Source: Alphaproteobacteria bacterium
GTDB taxonomy: Bacteria; Pseudomonadota; Alphaproteobacteria; UBA6615
Length of the DNA stretch: 7,599 nucleotides
Assembly: GCA_029243445.1 (NCBI GenBank)
Contig: JAQWSA010000031.1
Coordinates: 1 to 7,599, forward strand
Direction of reading: 5' to 3'
The stretch's first letter is position 1; each line of letters opens with the position of its first letter. The position numbers and the translations under genes were made by a program. Positions 1-7,196 of the stretch are shown piece by piece. The notes under the pieces are model-generated. The model searched no databases and was not told the origin of the DNA. It saw nothing but the letters and a program-made list of their open reading frames with translations.

Positions 1-40
1 TGCCTTTTATATTTGAAATAACCAAACAGGAAATAATGTT

Positions 41-442
41 ATGAAAATAAAGAGAGTAGAACACGTTGCTATTGCATGCAGAAATATGTCTGAATCTATG
101 AATATGTTAGAGAGTATATTTGGTTTTGAAAAAGAACTTGAGGAAACAATTGGCACTACTAACTTAGCCATGTATCCAGTAGGAGAAACCTACATAGAAC
201 TTTTGGAGAGTTCTAATCCAAACTCTAAAATTGCTGAATTAATAACAGAAAAAAATCAAAGTCTTTATCACCTTTGCTTCGAAGTAGATGATATTGTATC
301 GGCTTTAGATGAGTTAAGAGAAAAGGGTGTAAAACTTTTAGATGAGGTTCCACGTACAGGTCATGGTGGAGCCAAAATTGCCTTCATAAACCCTGAGTCA
401 ACAGGCGATATACTTATCGAGTTAACTGAATTAACACATTGA
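41..442 (+). CDS. VOC-family protein, methylmalonyl-CoA epimerase-like
   Basis: This 133-residue protein matches the methylmalonyl-CoA epimerase branch of the vicinal-oxygen-chelate (glyoxalase) fold along its whole length. That enzyme interconverts (R)- and (S)-methylmalonyl-CoA in the cytoplasm, using a divalent metal. Visible landmarks are EHVAIA near the N-terminus, VGETYIELLE at 47-56, HLCFEVDDI at 77-85, and the closing segment ending ILIEL at 124-128. The expected metal ligands are His8, Glu53, His77 and Glu127. Its length is normal for a single-domain epimerase (about 130-150). The start is supported by AGGAA at 28-32, eight bases upstream. No methylmalonyl-CoA mutase lies in the window, and the neighbours are oxidoreductases, so it may epimerise or isomerise another acyl-CoA or pathway intermediate. 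The fold is secure; the exact substrate is inferred. Confidence 0.85.
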   Translation: MKIKRVEHVAIACRNMSESMNMLESIFGFEKELEETIGTTNLAMYPVGETYIELLESSNPNSKIAELITEKNQSLYHLCFEVDDIVSALDELREKGVKLLDEVPRTGHGGAKIAFINPESTGDILIELTELTH

Positions 443-567
443 GGTTGTATTATTTTAACTCGCCCTTAAAATATTAGCATGATATTATGTCTAGTTTTTA
501 AACCTACGCTATACCTATAAAAAAATCGTTATACATACTTAACAAGCGATGAAATTGGAGTAGTAAC

Positions 568-1620
568 ATGATTAATAAAAAAATTGCAGTTCTGGCTTCT
601 GGTGCAAATGGGAGTGTAATAGCTGCGGACCTTGTTGAAGCAGGTCTTGATGTTACTCTGATTGATATGTGGGGAGAGCATATAGAGACTATGAGGGCAA
701 ATGGGCTTAAAGTAACTAATCGCGATGACGAACTTACATTAAAAGTAAACGCATACCACCTGAGCGATATCTGCACTTTAGATGTTAAATTCGATATCGT
801 ATTACTTGTCTCCAAGGCCTATGATACCAAGTGGCTTACCGAATTTATAAAACCTTATCTTGATGACGATGGTATGGTCATTGGGGTGCAGAACGCCATG
901 ACCGCTGAAATGATTGCGGAAATAGTAGGTGTTGAGAGAACGCTTGGCTGCGTTGTTGAACTTGCCTCTCAAATGTTTGAGCCGGGAGTAATTCATCGTA
1001 GTACCAAGAAGGAAGGTACTTGGTTTGGAATTGGTGCCTTTGACCCATCTCAGGAGGGTCGTGTCGAAGAAATTGCGGAGCTTTTTAGAAACTCCGGGCG
1101 TGTAGAGACCATTGAAGATATTCTTTCAGCAAAATGGGTGAAGCTGATTGTTAATAATATGATTATGGGTTCGATGGCGATACTCGGAGGTAGTATAGGG
1201 CAGGTTTTAAAGGAAAACGGTAAAGAGTATGAGAAACGAGCTCGCAAATGGATGCTTAAGGCTGGAGAAGAAGCCTTAGCGGCAGGCCAATCTCTGAATT
1301 ATAAAGTCGTACCAGTTTTTGGGTTAAAGCCCGAAGACGTCAAGAATACTAATAGTCTTCTTGAAACGCTTTTAGATACTATTATAGAGCATGTTGGACC
1401 ATCGGCCATTAATACAACTCTGCAAGACCACATGAAGGGTCGATTAGGCGAGGATCAAATGATCGCTGGGCTGGTTGCAGAAGAGCGAAAGAATAGTGGT
1501 GGAATAGCGCCAGCTAGCGATGCAATTCTAGAACTAAGTCGCCAGATTCATGCTGGAGAATTGGAGCCTGGATTTAGTAACCTGGATTTAGTCGAGCAGA
1601 GATTGGCAGGATTGAATTAG
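568..1620 (+). CDS. ketopantoate reductase (PanE/ApbA) family NAD(P)-dependent dehydrogenase
   Basis: The protein has 350 residues, with an N-terminal Rossmann domain (about 4-190) and a C-terminal helical domain (about 190-325) of the 2-dehydropantoate 2-reductase family. Residues aligning by eye with E. coli PanE catalytic or substrate residues are Lys83 in VSKAYD, Asn109 in VQNAM, Lys192 and Asn196 in WVKLIVNN, and Glu295 in GRLGED. The nucleotide loop reads ASGANG at 10-15, so the first glycine of GxGxxG is alanine. It is longer than E. coli PanE (303 residues), with extra sequence after about 220 and at the C-terminus. SD GGAG at 557-560 lies seven bases before ATG. The 125-base gap upstream contains only a weak promoter-like pair (TTGTAT 445-450, TAAAAT 467-472). 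Family members in catabolic clusters often reduce or oxidise hydroxy/keto acids other than pantoate; given the neighbours that is more likely here than vitamin B5 synthesis. Family is sure, substrate unknown. Confidence 0.87.
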   Translation: MINKKIAVLASGANGSVIAADLVEAGLDVTLIDMWGEHIETMRANGLKVTNRDDELTLKVNAYHLSDICTLDVKFDIVLLVSKAYDTKWLTEFIKPYLDDDGMVIGVQNAMTAEMIAEIVGVERTLGCVVELASQMFEPGVIHRSTKKEGTWFGIGAFDPSQEGRVEEIAELFRNSGRVETIEDILSAKWVKLIVNNMIMGSMAILGGSIGQVLKENGKEYEKRARKWMLKAGEEALAAGQSLNYKVVPVFGLKPEDVKNTNSLLETLLDTIIEHVGPSAINTTLQDHMKGRLGEDQMIAGLVAEERKNSGGIAPASDAILELSRQIHAGELEPGFSNLDLVEQRLAGLN

Positions 1621-1706
1621 CTCGATTATTGTCGGTGGGATTTAGTTTCTTTTATAACAACTCGGCGCATTGTACGTTTTTCGCTAGGTTGGAACTTGTA
1701 ACGTTT

Positions 1707-1865
1707 ATGCATGAAGGTGAAATTACTCTGGTTTTAGATACATAGAAAGTGAACCTAAAAAAAGGAAATTTTGATGTGCAAATAGGCACTAATCATGCTT
1801 GGAGTAATTGTAAAAGTAAACCTGCAGTAGTATCCATTGCATCGCATGATGCAAAGTACGAGTAA
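1707..1865 (+). pseudogene. decayed cupin-domain gene, C-terminal remnant
   Basis: No intact gene occupies 1621-1875, but one + frame reads as the end of a cupin protein. From 1707 it gives MHEGEITLVLDT, then an in-frame TAG at 1743-1745. It continues with KVNLKKG, then VQIGTNHAWSN from 1776, and stops at TAA 1863-1865. The GTNHAWSN stretch fits cupin motif 2 (G-x2-H-x3-N), and GEITLVLD fits the strand after motif 1. The N-terminal part with the HxH metal site is missing: the same frame is open through 1623-1706 but shows no cupin pattern there. This looks like a former operon member broken by a 5' deletion or decay plus a nonsense change. A short restart at GTG 1776 behind AAGGAAA would give 29 residues, too short for a cupin barrel. 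Family recognition is by eye from conserved motifs. Confidence 0.7.
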
Positions 1866-1875
1866 GGTTGAAAAA
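1864..1875 (+). promoter_or_regulatory. ribosome binding site fixing the flavin oxidoreductase start
   Basis: AAGG at 1864-1867 sits eight bases before ATG 1876. It overlaps the TAA stop of the cupin remnant at 1863-1865, an arrangement typical of translationally coupled genes. The alternative in-frame starts upstream (TTG 1837, ATG 1846, ATG 1849) have no purine-rich SD and would overlap the cupin remnant. Confidence 0.6.
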
Positions 1876-2856
1876 ATGGTGCAACTATCCGTACTTGACC
1901 TTGCGTATATTGGTGAAGGTTTTACTCCGGCTGACGCATTGATAAACGCGCTAGATCTAGCGCAGCATGCCGAGACTTCTGGTTTCAAACGCTTTTGGAT
2001 GGCTGAACACCATAATCTTTCGGGTATTGCTAGCGCTGCTACATCTGTTTGCATGTGTCATGTCGCTGGAGGAACGAAGACTATACGTGTCGGGGCTGGT
2101 GGTATTATGCTTCCGAATCATTCACCGATGATAATTGCCGAACAGTTTGGTACATTAGCTACATTGTTTCCAGGACGTATTGATCTTGGCTTGGGTAGAG
2201 CGCCAGGAACAGACCAGCGCACATTGCAGGCGTTAAGACGCGGTCCTGATTCTTCGGAATATTTTCCCCAAGATGTGGTTGAGTTGAAAACCTTGCTTGG
2301 TCCACCACAAGAAAATCAAACGATTCACGCGATTCCGGGGGAAGATACTAATATACCGCTTTGGATTCTGGGGTCTAGCCTATTTGGAGCTCAACTTGCC
2401 GCTATGCTCGGTCTGCCTTTTGCTTTTGCGTCGCACTTTGCACCCCAGGCGCTTATGCAAGCAGTATCTATCTACCGTGAAAAGTTTGAGCCATCCACGC
2501 AACTTGCCAAGCCGTATGTGATGATAGGCTGTAACGTTATCGTTTCTGATACTGAAGATAAGGCGAGAAAGCTATTTACAACACCACAACAAAACGTAAT
2601 TAGAATGGTGCGTGGCACCAGAGGTCAGTTGCCGCCACCTGTTGAAGACATTGAGAAAATCTGGAATCCAATGGAGAAAGCCCAGGCATCATCGATGCTG
2701 GCCTGTTCTTTTTACGGATCCGCCGAGACTATAAAGTCTAAGTTAACACCTCTAATCGAGGCCACGGGCGCCGATGAGCTAATGGTAGCAGCTGCAATCT
2801 GGGATCATCCGTCTCGGGTACGTTCTTTCGATCTATTAGCTCAGGCGATGATATAA
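1876..2856 (+). CDS. LLM-class flavin-dependent oxidoreductase, MsnO8-like
   Basis: This is a bacterial-luciferase-like TIM-barrel protein of 326 residues from the chosen ATG, near the usual length of about 330. Enzymes of this class use reduced FMN or F420; those with this N-terminus are generally treated as FMN-dependent monooxygenases or oxidoreductases acting in the cytoplasm. Seen directly: [12 protein letters not shown] near the start, a helix ending in FWMAEHHN (40-47), the AATS turn that follows, a central [15 protein letters not shown] segment, and a C-terminal ADELMV strand. These are hallmarks of the MsnO8/YhbW subgroup. The frame is open upstream to a TTG at 1837, but the SD favours ATG 1876. 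Two counted 60-base lines of this gene are 47 and 53 % GC, clearly richer than the next gene. The substrate is unknown; beside a decayed cupin and a second flavoprotein it probably oxygenates a pathway intermediate. Confidence 0.88.
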   Translation: MVQLSVLDLAYIGEGFTPADALINALDLAQHAETSGFKRFWMAEHHNLSGIASAATSVCMCHVAGGTKTIRVGAGGIMLPNHSPMIIAEQFGTLATLFPGRIDLGLGRAPGTDQRTLQALRRGPDSSEYFPQDVVELKTLLGPPQENQTIHAIPGEDTNIPLWILGSSLFGAQLAAMLGLPFAFASHFAPQALMQAVSIYREKFEPSTQLAKPYVMIGCNVIVSDTEDKARKLFTTPQQNVIRMVRGTRGQLPPPVEDIEKIWNPMEKAQASSMLACSFYGSAETIKSKLTPLIEATGADELMVAAAIWDHPSRVRSFDLLAQAMI

Positions 2857-2915
2857 ACTCTAAAGGATAAAATTAAATAACGCTTTACTCTAAAAAAAAA
2901 TCTGAGGACAAGTCT

Positions 2916-4505
2916 ATGACAAACTATGATGGAGTGATTATCGGCGCTGGCCATAATGGTCTTACTCTAGCTGCATATCTGTCATTAGCTGGTCTTAAAA
3001 TTGCAGTTATTGAAAGAAACCCACATATTGGCGGAGGAACGAGTACTCAGGAACCACTTCTTCCTGGGTATCGCTTCAATCTTCATTCAAATTTCTTTAT
3101 GGGATTTGGGAATTCCCCGTTAATAAACGACTTACAACTACATCGTTATGGGTTTTCATATATTGAACCTTTAGTGCAGCAAGCTGCAACATTTCGCGAT
3201 GGATCGTGTGTGGTTATACATCAGGATTTAGATAAAACTTGTGATTCTCTCTCAAGGTTCTCAAAGAAAGATGCCGATACTTTCAGAGAATTGTACCACT
3301 TATATGCTGTGAAAATGAGACCTTTACTGGGTTCGATGATGTATAATGCTCCGCTACCTTTAGATCAGCTAAAGGATCGTTTGTCAGGACCGGAAGCAAA
3401 AGAATTTTTATCTCACGCAGAGCATGATTTGTTTAGTGTTGTAGAAAAATATTTTGTTGATGATCGTATACGCACTCTCTTTTCTTCATATATGCATGTA
3501 ATTGCTACTGAAAATAAACCCGGAGCAGGCATGGTTTTCCCTGCTATTTTTTCTAACGTAATGGGTTTTACGTTGCCAGTAGGAGGTGCAGTTTCCCTAC
3601 CAAACGCACTTTTGCGAATCCTTGAGAAAGGAGGAGGTAAAATATTTTTGGAGAGTGAGGTACGGGAAATAGGACTTAAAAATGGACGAGCAAGAAATGT
3701 TATACTTGATGATGGAGGTATTGTAGAAGCTAAATATTTTGTGGCAAGTGCAATTGATGCTCCGACAACAATGAATATGATTGGCGCTGAAATATTTTCT
3801 GATGAAGTGCAAAAGAAATTAAATAATTGGCATTGGGGAAATCATAGCCTTGTAACTCTACATTTAGCATTACGTGAAAGACCAATCTATAAATCGCGAG
3901 AATTTGACCCTGATATAGATTCTGCTTTCAATATATTTTTTGGAATGGACACTATAGATCAGGTAAAGCGGTGTTTTAAAAATTGTGAGGATAAACAATT
4001 TCCAGATGTATTAATGGGTAATGGAGCTTGTAACAGTTCCATTGATCCTTCCTACGCTCCAGCAGATGGCCATTCTGCTTTTTGGTGGCCTTTTGCACCA
4101 TATGAAGTCGATGGGGTAGCTGAAAATTGGGATGATAGGAAGGATTACTACATGGAGTGTATTTTAAAGGTTTGGCGTGAATATGCAATAAATCTTGAAG
4201 ACAATAATGTACGTGGAAAGTTTTTATTTACTCCTCTTGATGTTGAGCGCTTAAACGTAAATATGCGAGGTGGTGCCGTCAGGATGGGTGCTTACATTCC
4301 CTCACAACTTGGAGTCAATAGACCCCATCCCGAATTGTCAGGTACCCGTACTCCTGTTGAAGGTCTCTATTTATGTGGATCATCTACTGGAAATGGCGGA
4401 GGCGTAAATGGAGCTCCAGGTTATATCGCAGCAAATGCCATAACTGAGGATTTTAGTATAAATCGTCCGTGGAAACGAGTGGCTTTGCCTGAATGGAAAG
4501 ACTGA
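2916..4505 (+). CDS. CrtI/PYROXD2-like FAD-dependent oxidoreductase
   Basis: This 529-residue flavoprotein belongs to the phytoene-desaturase-like amine-oxidase superfamily. The FAD-binding Rossmann motif is GAGHNG at 10-15, followed by Glu33 for the adenine ribose and the IGGGTST loop at 38-44. A conserved GGAVSLPNAL segment at 223-232 precedes the strand that returns to the FAD domain. The C-terminal FAD-contact segment spans about 479-509 (PVEGLYLCG, then GGGVNGAPGYIAA). Length fits the family (about 490-550). SD GAGGA at 2904-2908 lies seven bases before ATG. True carotenoid desaturases sit with crtB/crtE-type genes, which are absent, so this is better read as a related dehydrogenase, oxidase or isomerase of a small molecule. 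Two counted 60-base lines are 35 and 37 % GC, much lower than the gene before it. Family is firm, reaction unknown. Confidence 0.88.
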   Translation: MTNYDGVIIGAGHNGLTLAAYLSLAGLKIAVIERNPHIGGGTSTQEPLLPGYRFNLHSNFFMGFGNSPLINDLQLHRYGFSYIEPLVQQAATFRDGSCVVIHQDLDKTCDSLSRFSKKDADTFRELYHLYAVKMRPLLGSMMYNAPLPLDQLKDRLSGPEAKEFLSHAEHDLFSVVEKYFVDDRIRTLFSSYMHVIATENKPGAGMVFPAIFSNVMGFTLPVGGAVSLPNALLRILEKGGGKIFLESEVREIGLKNGRARNVILDDGGIVEAKYFVASAIDAPTTMNMIGAEIFSDEVQKKLNNWHWGNHSLVTLHLALRERPIYKSREFDPDIDSAFNIFFGMDTIDQVKRCFKNCEDKQFPDVLMGNGACNSSIDPSYAPADGHSAFWWPFAPYEVDGVAENWDDRKDYYMECILKVWREYAINLEDNNVRGKFLFTPLDVERLNVNMRGGAVRMGAYIPSQLGVNRPHPELSGTRTPVEGLYLCGSSTGNGGGVNGAPGYIAANAITEDFSINRPWKRVALPEWKD

Positions 4506-4539
4506 ATTTATTTACATTAATAACGAGGAAGTTTGAACT

Positions 4540-5481
4540 ATGGAAAAAATAGCTCTTATTGGTTCCGGCCTCATTGGTACTGGTTGGGGAATTGTGTTTT
4601 CTGAATCTGGACGTCACCCGGTTCTTTTTGACACTGATCATAATGCTATAGAGAAAGCTTTGGTTGAAATAAGAGAGAGTCTAAATCATCTAAATGATTA
4701 CGGTTTAATTGAAGAGTCCCCCGAAATTATATTTTCCCGTATATCTACTTCTACCAGTATTGAGGATGCCGTTGATGGTGCTGTGCATGTGCAAGAAAGT
4801 ATTCCTGAACGAGCTGAGTTAAAGAAAAATTTATTCGAAAAACTTGATAAAATAGTTCCAGATAATATTACTATCGCAAGTTCAACTTCTACTATTCCTG
4901 TGTCTTCATTTACAGAACATTTATCTGGCCGAGCACGTTGTATTGTTATGCATCCGGGTACACCTCCGCACTTGCTAAGGCTCGTTGAGATTGTTCCGTC
5001 GCCTTGGACTGCGCCTGAGGTCATAACAAGTAGTAGAAAATTAATGGAAGATTGTAGGCAGGCGACCAGTGTTTTAAAAAAAGAAATTCAAGGATTTGTT
5101 CTAAATCGGATTCAGTACGCAGTAATTTCTGAAGTTTATCGATTATGGGAGGACGATGTAGCTGGCATCGAAGATATTGAAAAAACAGTTCGGGAGGCGT
5201 TAGGTCTAAGATGGTCCTTTATGGGTGCAATGGAAACTATTTCACTTAACGCTCCAGGAGGGGTACCAGATTATAATCAACGCTATGGAAAATGGGTAAA
5301 CGAGATTAACGCCACACAGCAAGCACGTCCATGGAATGATGATAATATTAAGAGATTGGAGATTGAAAGGCTTAAAAGTAAGCCGGCAGTAAGCAATAGT
5401 GATCGTAGAAACTGGCGAGATAAACGTTTGATGGCCCTACTGGCTCATAAACGAGAGCGTTCTAAAATTGAGGGTAACTAG
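4540..5481 (+). CDS. 3-hydroxyacyl-CoA dehydrogenase family protein, lambda-crystallin/L-gulonate dehydrogenase type
   Basis: The protein has 313 residues: an NAD-binding domain (3HCDH_N, about 2-185) and a C-terminal dimerisation domain (3HCDH, about 186-270). It resembles single-function NAD-dependent beta-hydroxyacid dehydrogenases such as L-gulonate 3-dehydrogenase and carnitine dehydrogenase. The NAD loop is GSGLIG (8-13) with Asp31 after strand two. VQESIPER (84-91), SSTS (114-117), catalytic His138 and Glu150, FVLNR with Asn189, and NAPGGVPDY near 243-251 are all present. The usual HPxNPP at the active site reads HPGTPP, so Thr141 replaces the near-invariant Asn (human HADH Asn161). 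SD GAGGAA at 4525-4530 lies nine bases before ATG, and the gene follows its neighbour by 34 bases. It probably oxidises a 3-hydroxy acid or acyl-CoA; substrate unassigned. Confidence 0.88.
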   Translation: MEKIALIGSGLIGTGWGIVFSESGRHPVLFDTDHNAIEKALVEIRESLNHLNDYGLIEESPEIIFSRISTSTSIEDAVDGAVHVQESIPERAELKKNLFEKLDKIVPDNITIASSTSTIPVSSFTEHLSGRARCIVMHPGTPPHLLRLVEIVPSPWTAPEVITSSRKLMEDCRQATSVLKKEIQGFVLNRIQYAVISEVYRLWEDDVAGIEDIEKTVREALGLRWSFMGAMETISLNAPGGVPDYNQRYGKWVNEINATQQARPWNDDNIKRLEIERLKSKPAVSNSDRRNWRDKRLMALLAHKRERSKIEGN

Positions 5482-5632
5482 CAGTTACTGGAAAAGAACA
5501 TCATAATTTAAGTTTTTCATTTTTGTACATTGCTCAATTACTTAAAAAATAATACCGGAAGTAACTTAAGTCATATCTTTAGAGTGAATAATATAGCTAT
5601 TCAGAAAGTCCCTGGTAAATGAGAGTTGGGTA

Positions 5633-5881
5633 ATGAACAACTGGCACATCGACTACAAAGTAAAATATCACATTACCTTTCTACATACTGATGGAAGAAC
5701 AGAGGTGGTGAATGATGAAATGATTATTCACTCGCGTTCCGCACAACAAGCTGAAGAGATGTTGTTGCACAGATATGAAAATGGTGATGGCCCTTTGATT
5801 GAAATTCCTGATGGATGGATTGGTGAAACCATTAGTAAAGAACTTGAGATTGATGAGATTATGAAAGTTTGGGAATACTGA
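5633..5881 (+). CDS. small protein of unknown function (82 residues)
   Basis: I do not recognise a family. The protein is acidic with many charged residues, and has no signal peptide, membrane span or cysteine. The pattern suggests a compact alpha/beta fold: a strand at about 8-18 (YKVKYHITFLH), a turn with DGR, a strand near 25-33 (VNDEMIIHSR), a helix at 36-48 (SAQQAEEMLLHRY), then a C-terminal strand/helix pair. The start has only a weak purine run, GAGAG at 5621-5625, seven bases upstream. It lies in the same direction between two enzyme genes, 35 bases before the hydrolase gene, and its codon use resembles theirs. That supports a real gene, perhaps an accessory or subunit-like protein of one neighbour. 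Nothing in the sequence shows its role. Confidence 0.68.
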   Translation: MNNWHIDYKVKYHITFLHTDGRTEVVNDEMIIHSRSAQQAEEMLLHRYENGDGPLIEIPDGWIGETISKELEIDEIMKVWEY

Positions 5882-5916
5882 ACTGATAGTTTGCTAGGGC
5901 ATAGGCAGAGGTTAAT

Positions 5917-6813
5917 ATGAAACGCAAAATTGAAAAAACATGGAAAACTGGACTGATTGATATTGGCAATGACTGCTACGCTTATATCCAGACAGGAGGT
6001 CTGAATGTTTCTAACGCCGGTCTGGTTGTAGGTCCTGACTCTTATCTTATAATAGACACACTATTTGTTAAACCTATGACCGAGGCCTTTAAAAGTTCCA
6101 TCCTTAAAATAACTGACAAACCTTTAAATAGTATCATTTGTACCCACCACCATGCTGATCATACGCTTGGGCTCGCCTGGTTTCCTCGAGATATTCCAGT
6201 AATCGCTCACGAACACATGCGAGAACGAATGATACACACTGGGTTAGATCTGGACCATTTTCGTCAAGTTAACCCCGAATATGCAAAACATTTAAAAGAT
6301 GTAAATCAGTTTTTTCCTACTCATACCTATAAAGGATCCATGACGTTGTACCTCGGCAACAGACGAATAGAACTGCACAATATGGGGCACACCCATTCTA
6401 TTGGCGACACCATGGTATATCTGCCCAAAGAAAAAATTCTTTATTCCGGAGATTTTTGTTTTAACTTTGTAACTCCGGCTACTTTTGATGCACATATAGG
6501 AAACTGGATAAATAAAGCAAAAAGAATTCTAAAGACTTTTCAAATAGACATAATCGTACCAGGCCATGGCCCCGTTGGAGACCGAGCAATACTCGAAGAC
6601 ATGGTTGATTATCTAAGTTTAGTAAAAAGACAATCTAAGAAAATGTACAAAGATGGTTTAACAGCCCAAGAAGCGGTAAACAGAATAAGGCTAGGAATAT
6701 ACAGTGATTGGATAAAACCAGACCGTGTTGAACAAGCAGTTCTAAAACTTTACAACGAATTTCAAGGTAAAGGAGAAAAGGGTATATCTCTAGAATTAGC
6801 AAAGGGTGGATAA
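5917..6813 (+). CDS. MBL-fold metallo-hydrolase
   Basis: This 298-residue enzyme of the metallo-beta-lactamase fold carries a complete dinuclear metal site. The HxHxDH motif is at 77-82 (THHHADHTLG: His77, His79, Asp81, His82). The third-site His is most likely His160 in THSIGDT, the bridging Asp is Asp179 in YSGDF, and the last ligand is His217 in PGHGP. The preceding strand ends in IIDTL at 45-49, as expected for this fold. The C-terminal part from about 225 is helical and resembles the tail of subclass-B-like and quinoprotein-relay-type MBL hydrolases. There is no signal peptide, so it probably acts in the cytoplasm, unlike secreted beta-lactamases. SD GAGG at 5908-5911 is five bases before ATG. 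In this cluster a lactonase, thioesterase or related hydrolytic role is the simplest inference; a resistance role is not supported. Confidence 0.88.
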   Translation: MKRKIEKTWKTGLIDIGNDCYAYIQTGGLNVSNAGLVVGPDSYLIIDTLFVKPMTEAFKSSILKITDKPLNSIICTHHHADHTLGLAWFPRDIPVIAHEHMRERMIHTGLDLDHFRQVNPEYAKHLKDVNQFFPTHTYKGSMTLYLGNRRIELHNMGHTHSIGDTMVYLPKEKILYSGDFCFNFVTPATFDAHIGNWINKAKRILKTFQIDIIVPGHGPVGDRAILEDMVDYLSLVKRQSKKMYKDGLTAQEAVNRIRLGIYSDWIKPDRVEQAVLKLYNEFQGKGEKGISLELAKGG

Positions 6814-6988
6814 ATAGAGTTTTAACTCAAATACATCTTATTCACATCAAACTTTTTAGAGTGTCACTTTTCGTTTTGCCAGTTGAATCAATCCACGTGC
6901 AATCGTAAGGTTCTTCCCAATTTATTAGGTAGTATCTGTCTAGAGAATTGTTTTTTGGTGATAGTGCAAGAACTAATGGTTGATTATC

Positions 6989-7014
6989 TGATTAATCTAA
7001 AAATCAATTAATCA
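6989..7014. repeat. AT-rich inverted repeat, possible operator
   Basis: Perfect eight-base arms TGATTAAT (6989-6996) and ATTAATCA (7007-7014) flank a ten-base AT-rich spacer. Related GATTA words recur nearby at 6982 and 7031. Arm centres 18 bases apart suit a dimeric repressor, but the low GC content also makes chance symmetry possible. Confidence 0.4.
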
Positions 7015-7037
7015 CCTACTAATTGACCCCGATTAAA

Positions 7038-7063
7038 CTCTTGCTCCGTAGCAAGAGCATTTT
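7038..7063 (+). terminator. probable intrinsic terminator
   Basis: A perfect eight-base stem, CTCTTGCT (7038-7045) with AGCAAGAG (7050-7057), encloses a CCGT loop. CATTTTGTTGGTTT follows. The T tract is interrupted and the stem is only half GC, so termination may be partial. It lies 224 bases after the hydrolase gene and before the oxoprolinase gene, so it would separate the two transcripts. Confidence 0.5.
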
Positions 7064-7064
7064 G

Positions 7065-7093
7065 TTGGTTTGTCGGATCCTTGCTGATATGAT
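7065..7093 (+). promoter_or_regulatory. candidate sigma70 promoter for the oxoprolinase gene
   Basis: TTGGTT (7065-7070) and TATGAT (7088-7093) are separated by 17 bases. The -10 element matches five of six consensus bases and the -35 only three. It follows directly after the terminator-like hairpin and would give a leader of about 200 bases before ATG 7300. Confidence 0.35.
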
Positions 7094-7196
7094 GAAATCA
7101 GAGGCAGGGGTGATCGCACATGGATAAACTACTATTATTCTATCAACATCAACGTAGCGATGAGGGTGTCTATGAGTCGTCAAAATATGTTCCTTG

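Noticed and set aside
1837..1875. Longer LLM protein starting at TTG 1837
   Set aside because: There is no SD, it uses a rare start codon, it overlaps the cupin remnant, and the 13 extra residues do not resemble the family N-terminus.
2857..2894. ACTCTAAA repeated 30 bases apart before the FAD oxidoreductase gene
   Set aside because: Two copies of an eight-base AT-rich word are not significant, and no dyad or promoter pattern is attached.
2916..4505. Carotenoid biosynthesis phytoene desaturase
   Set aside because: The family resemblance is real, but no carotenoid genes are nearby and the cluster context is catabolic, so a crtI call is not supported.
5538..5564. TTACTT/AAGTAA inverted repeat in the 5482-5632 gap
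   Set aside because: Six-base AT-rich arms with a 15-base loop are expected by chance; no promoter of good quality accompanies it.
5917..6813. Beta-lactam resistance gene
   Set aside because: It has the MBL fold only; there is no signal peptide, and its catabolic neighbours argue for another substrate.
6817..6828. GAGTT-TT-AACTC palindrome just after the MBL gene as a terminator
   Set aside because: The stem is at most four to five pairs, AT-rich, with no T tract following.
6855..6990. Minus-strand open frames with protein-like stretches (one includes NWEEPYDCTWID)
   Set aside because: They have no upstream start codon, are short, and match no family I recognise; they could be a decayed gene end but the evidence is too thin.
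6830..7013. Open frame of about 61 codons on the + strand
   Set aside because: It has no SD, no family resemblance and an odd Cys/Leu/Asn-rich composition, and it crosses the AT-rich dyad. It fits chance openness in AT-rich DNA.
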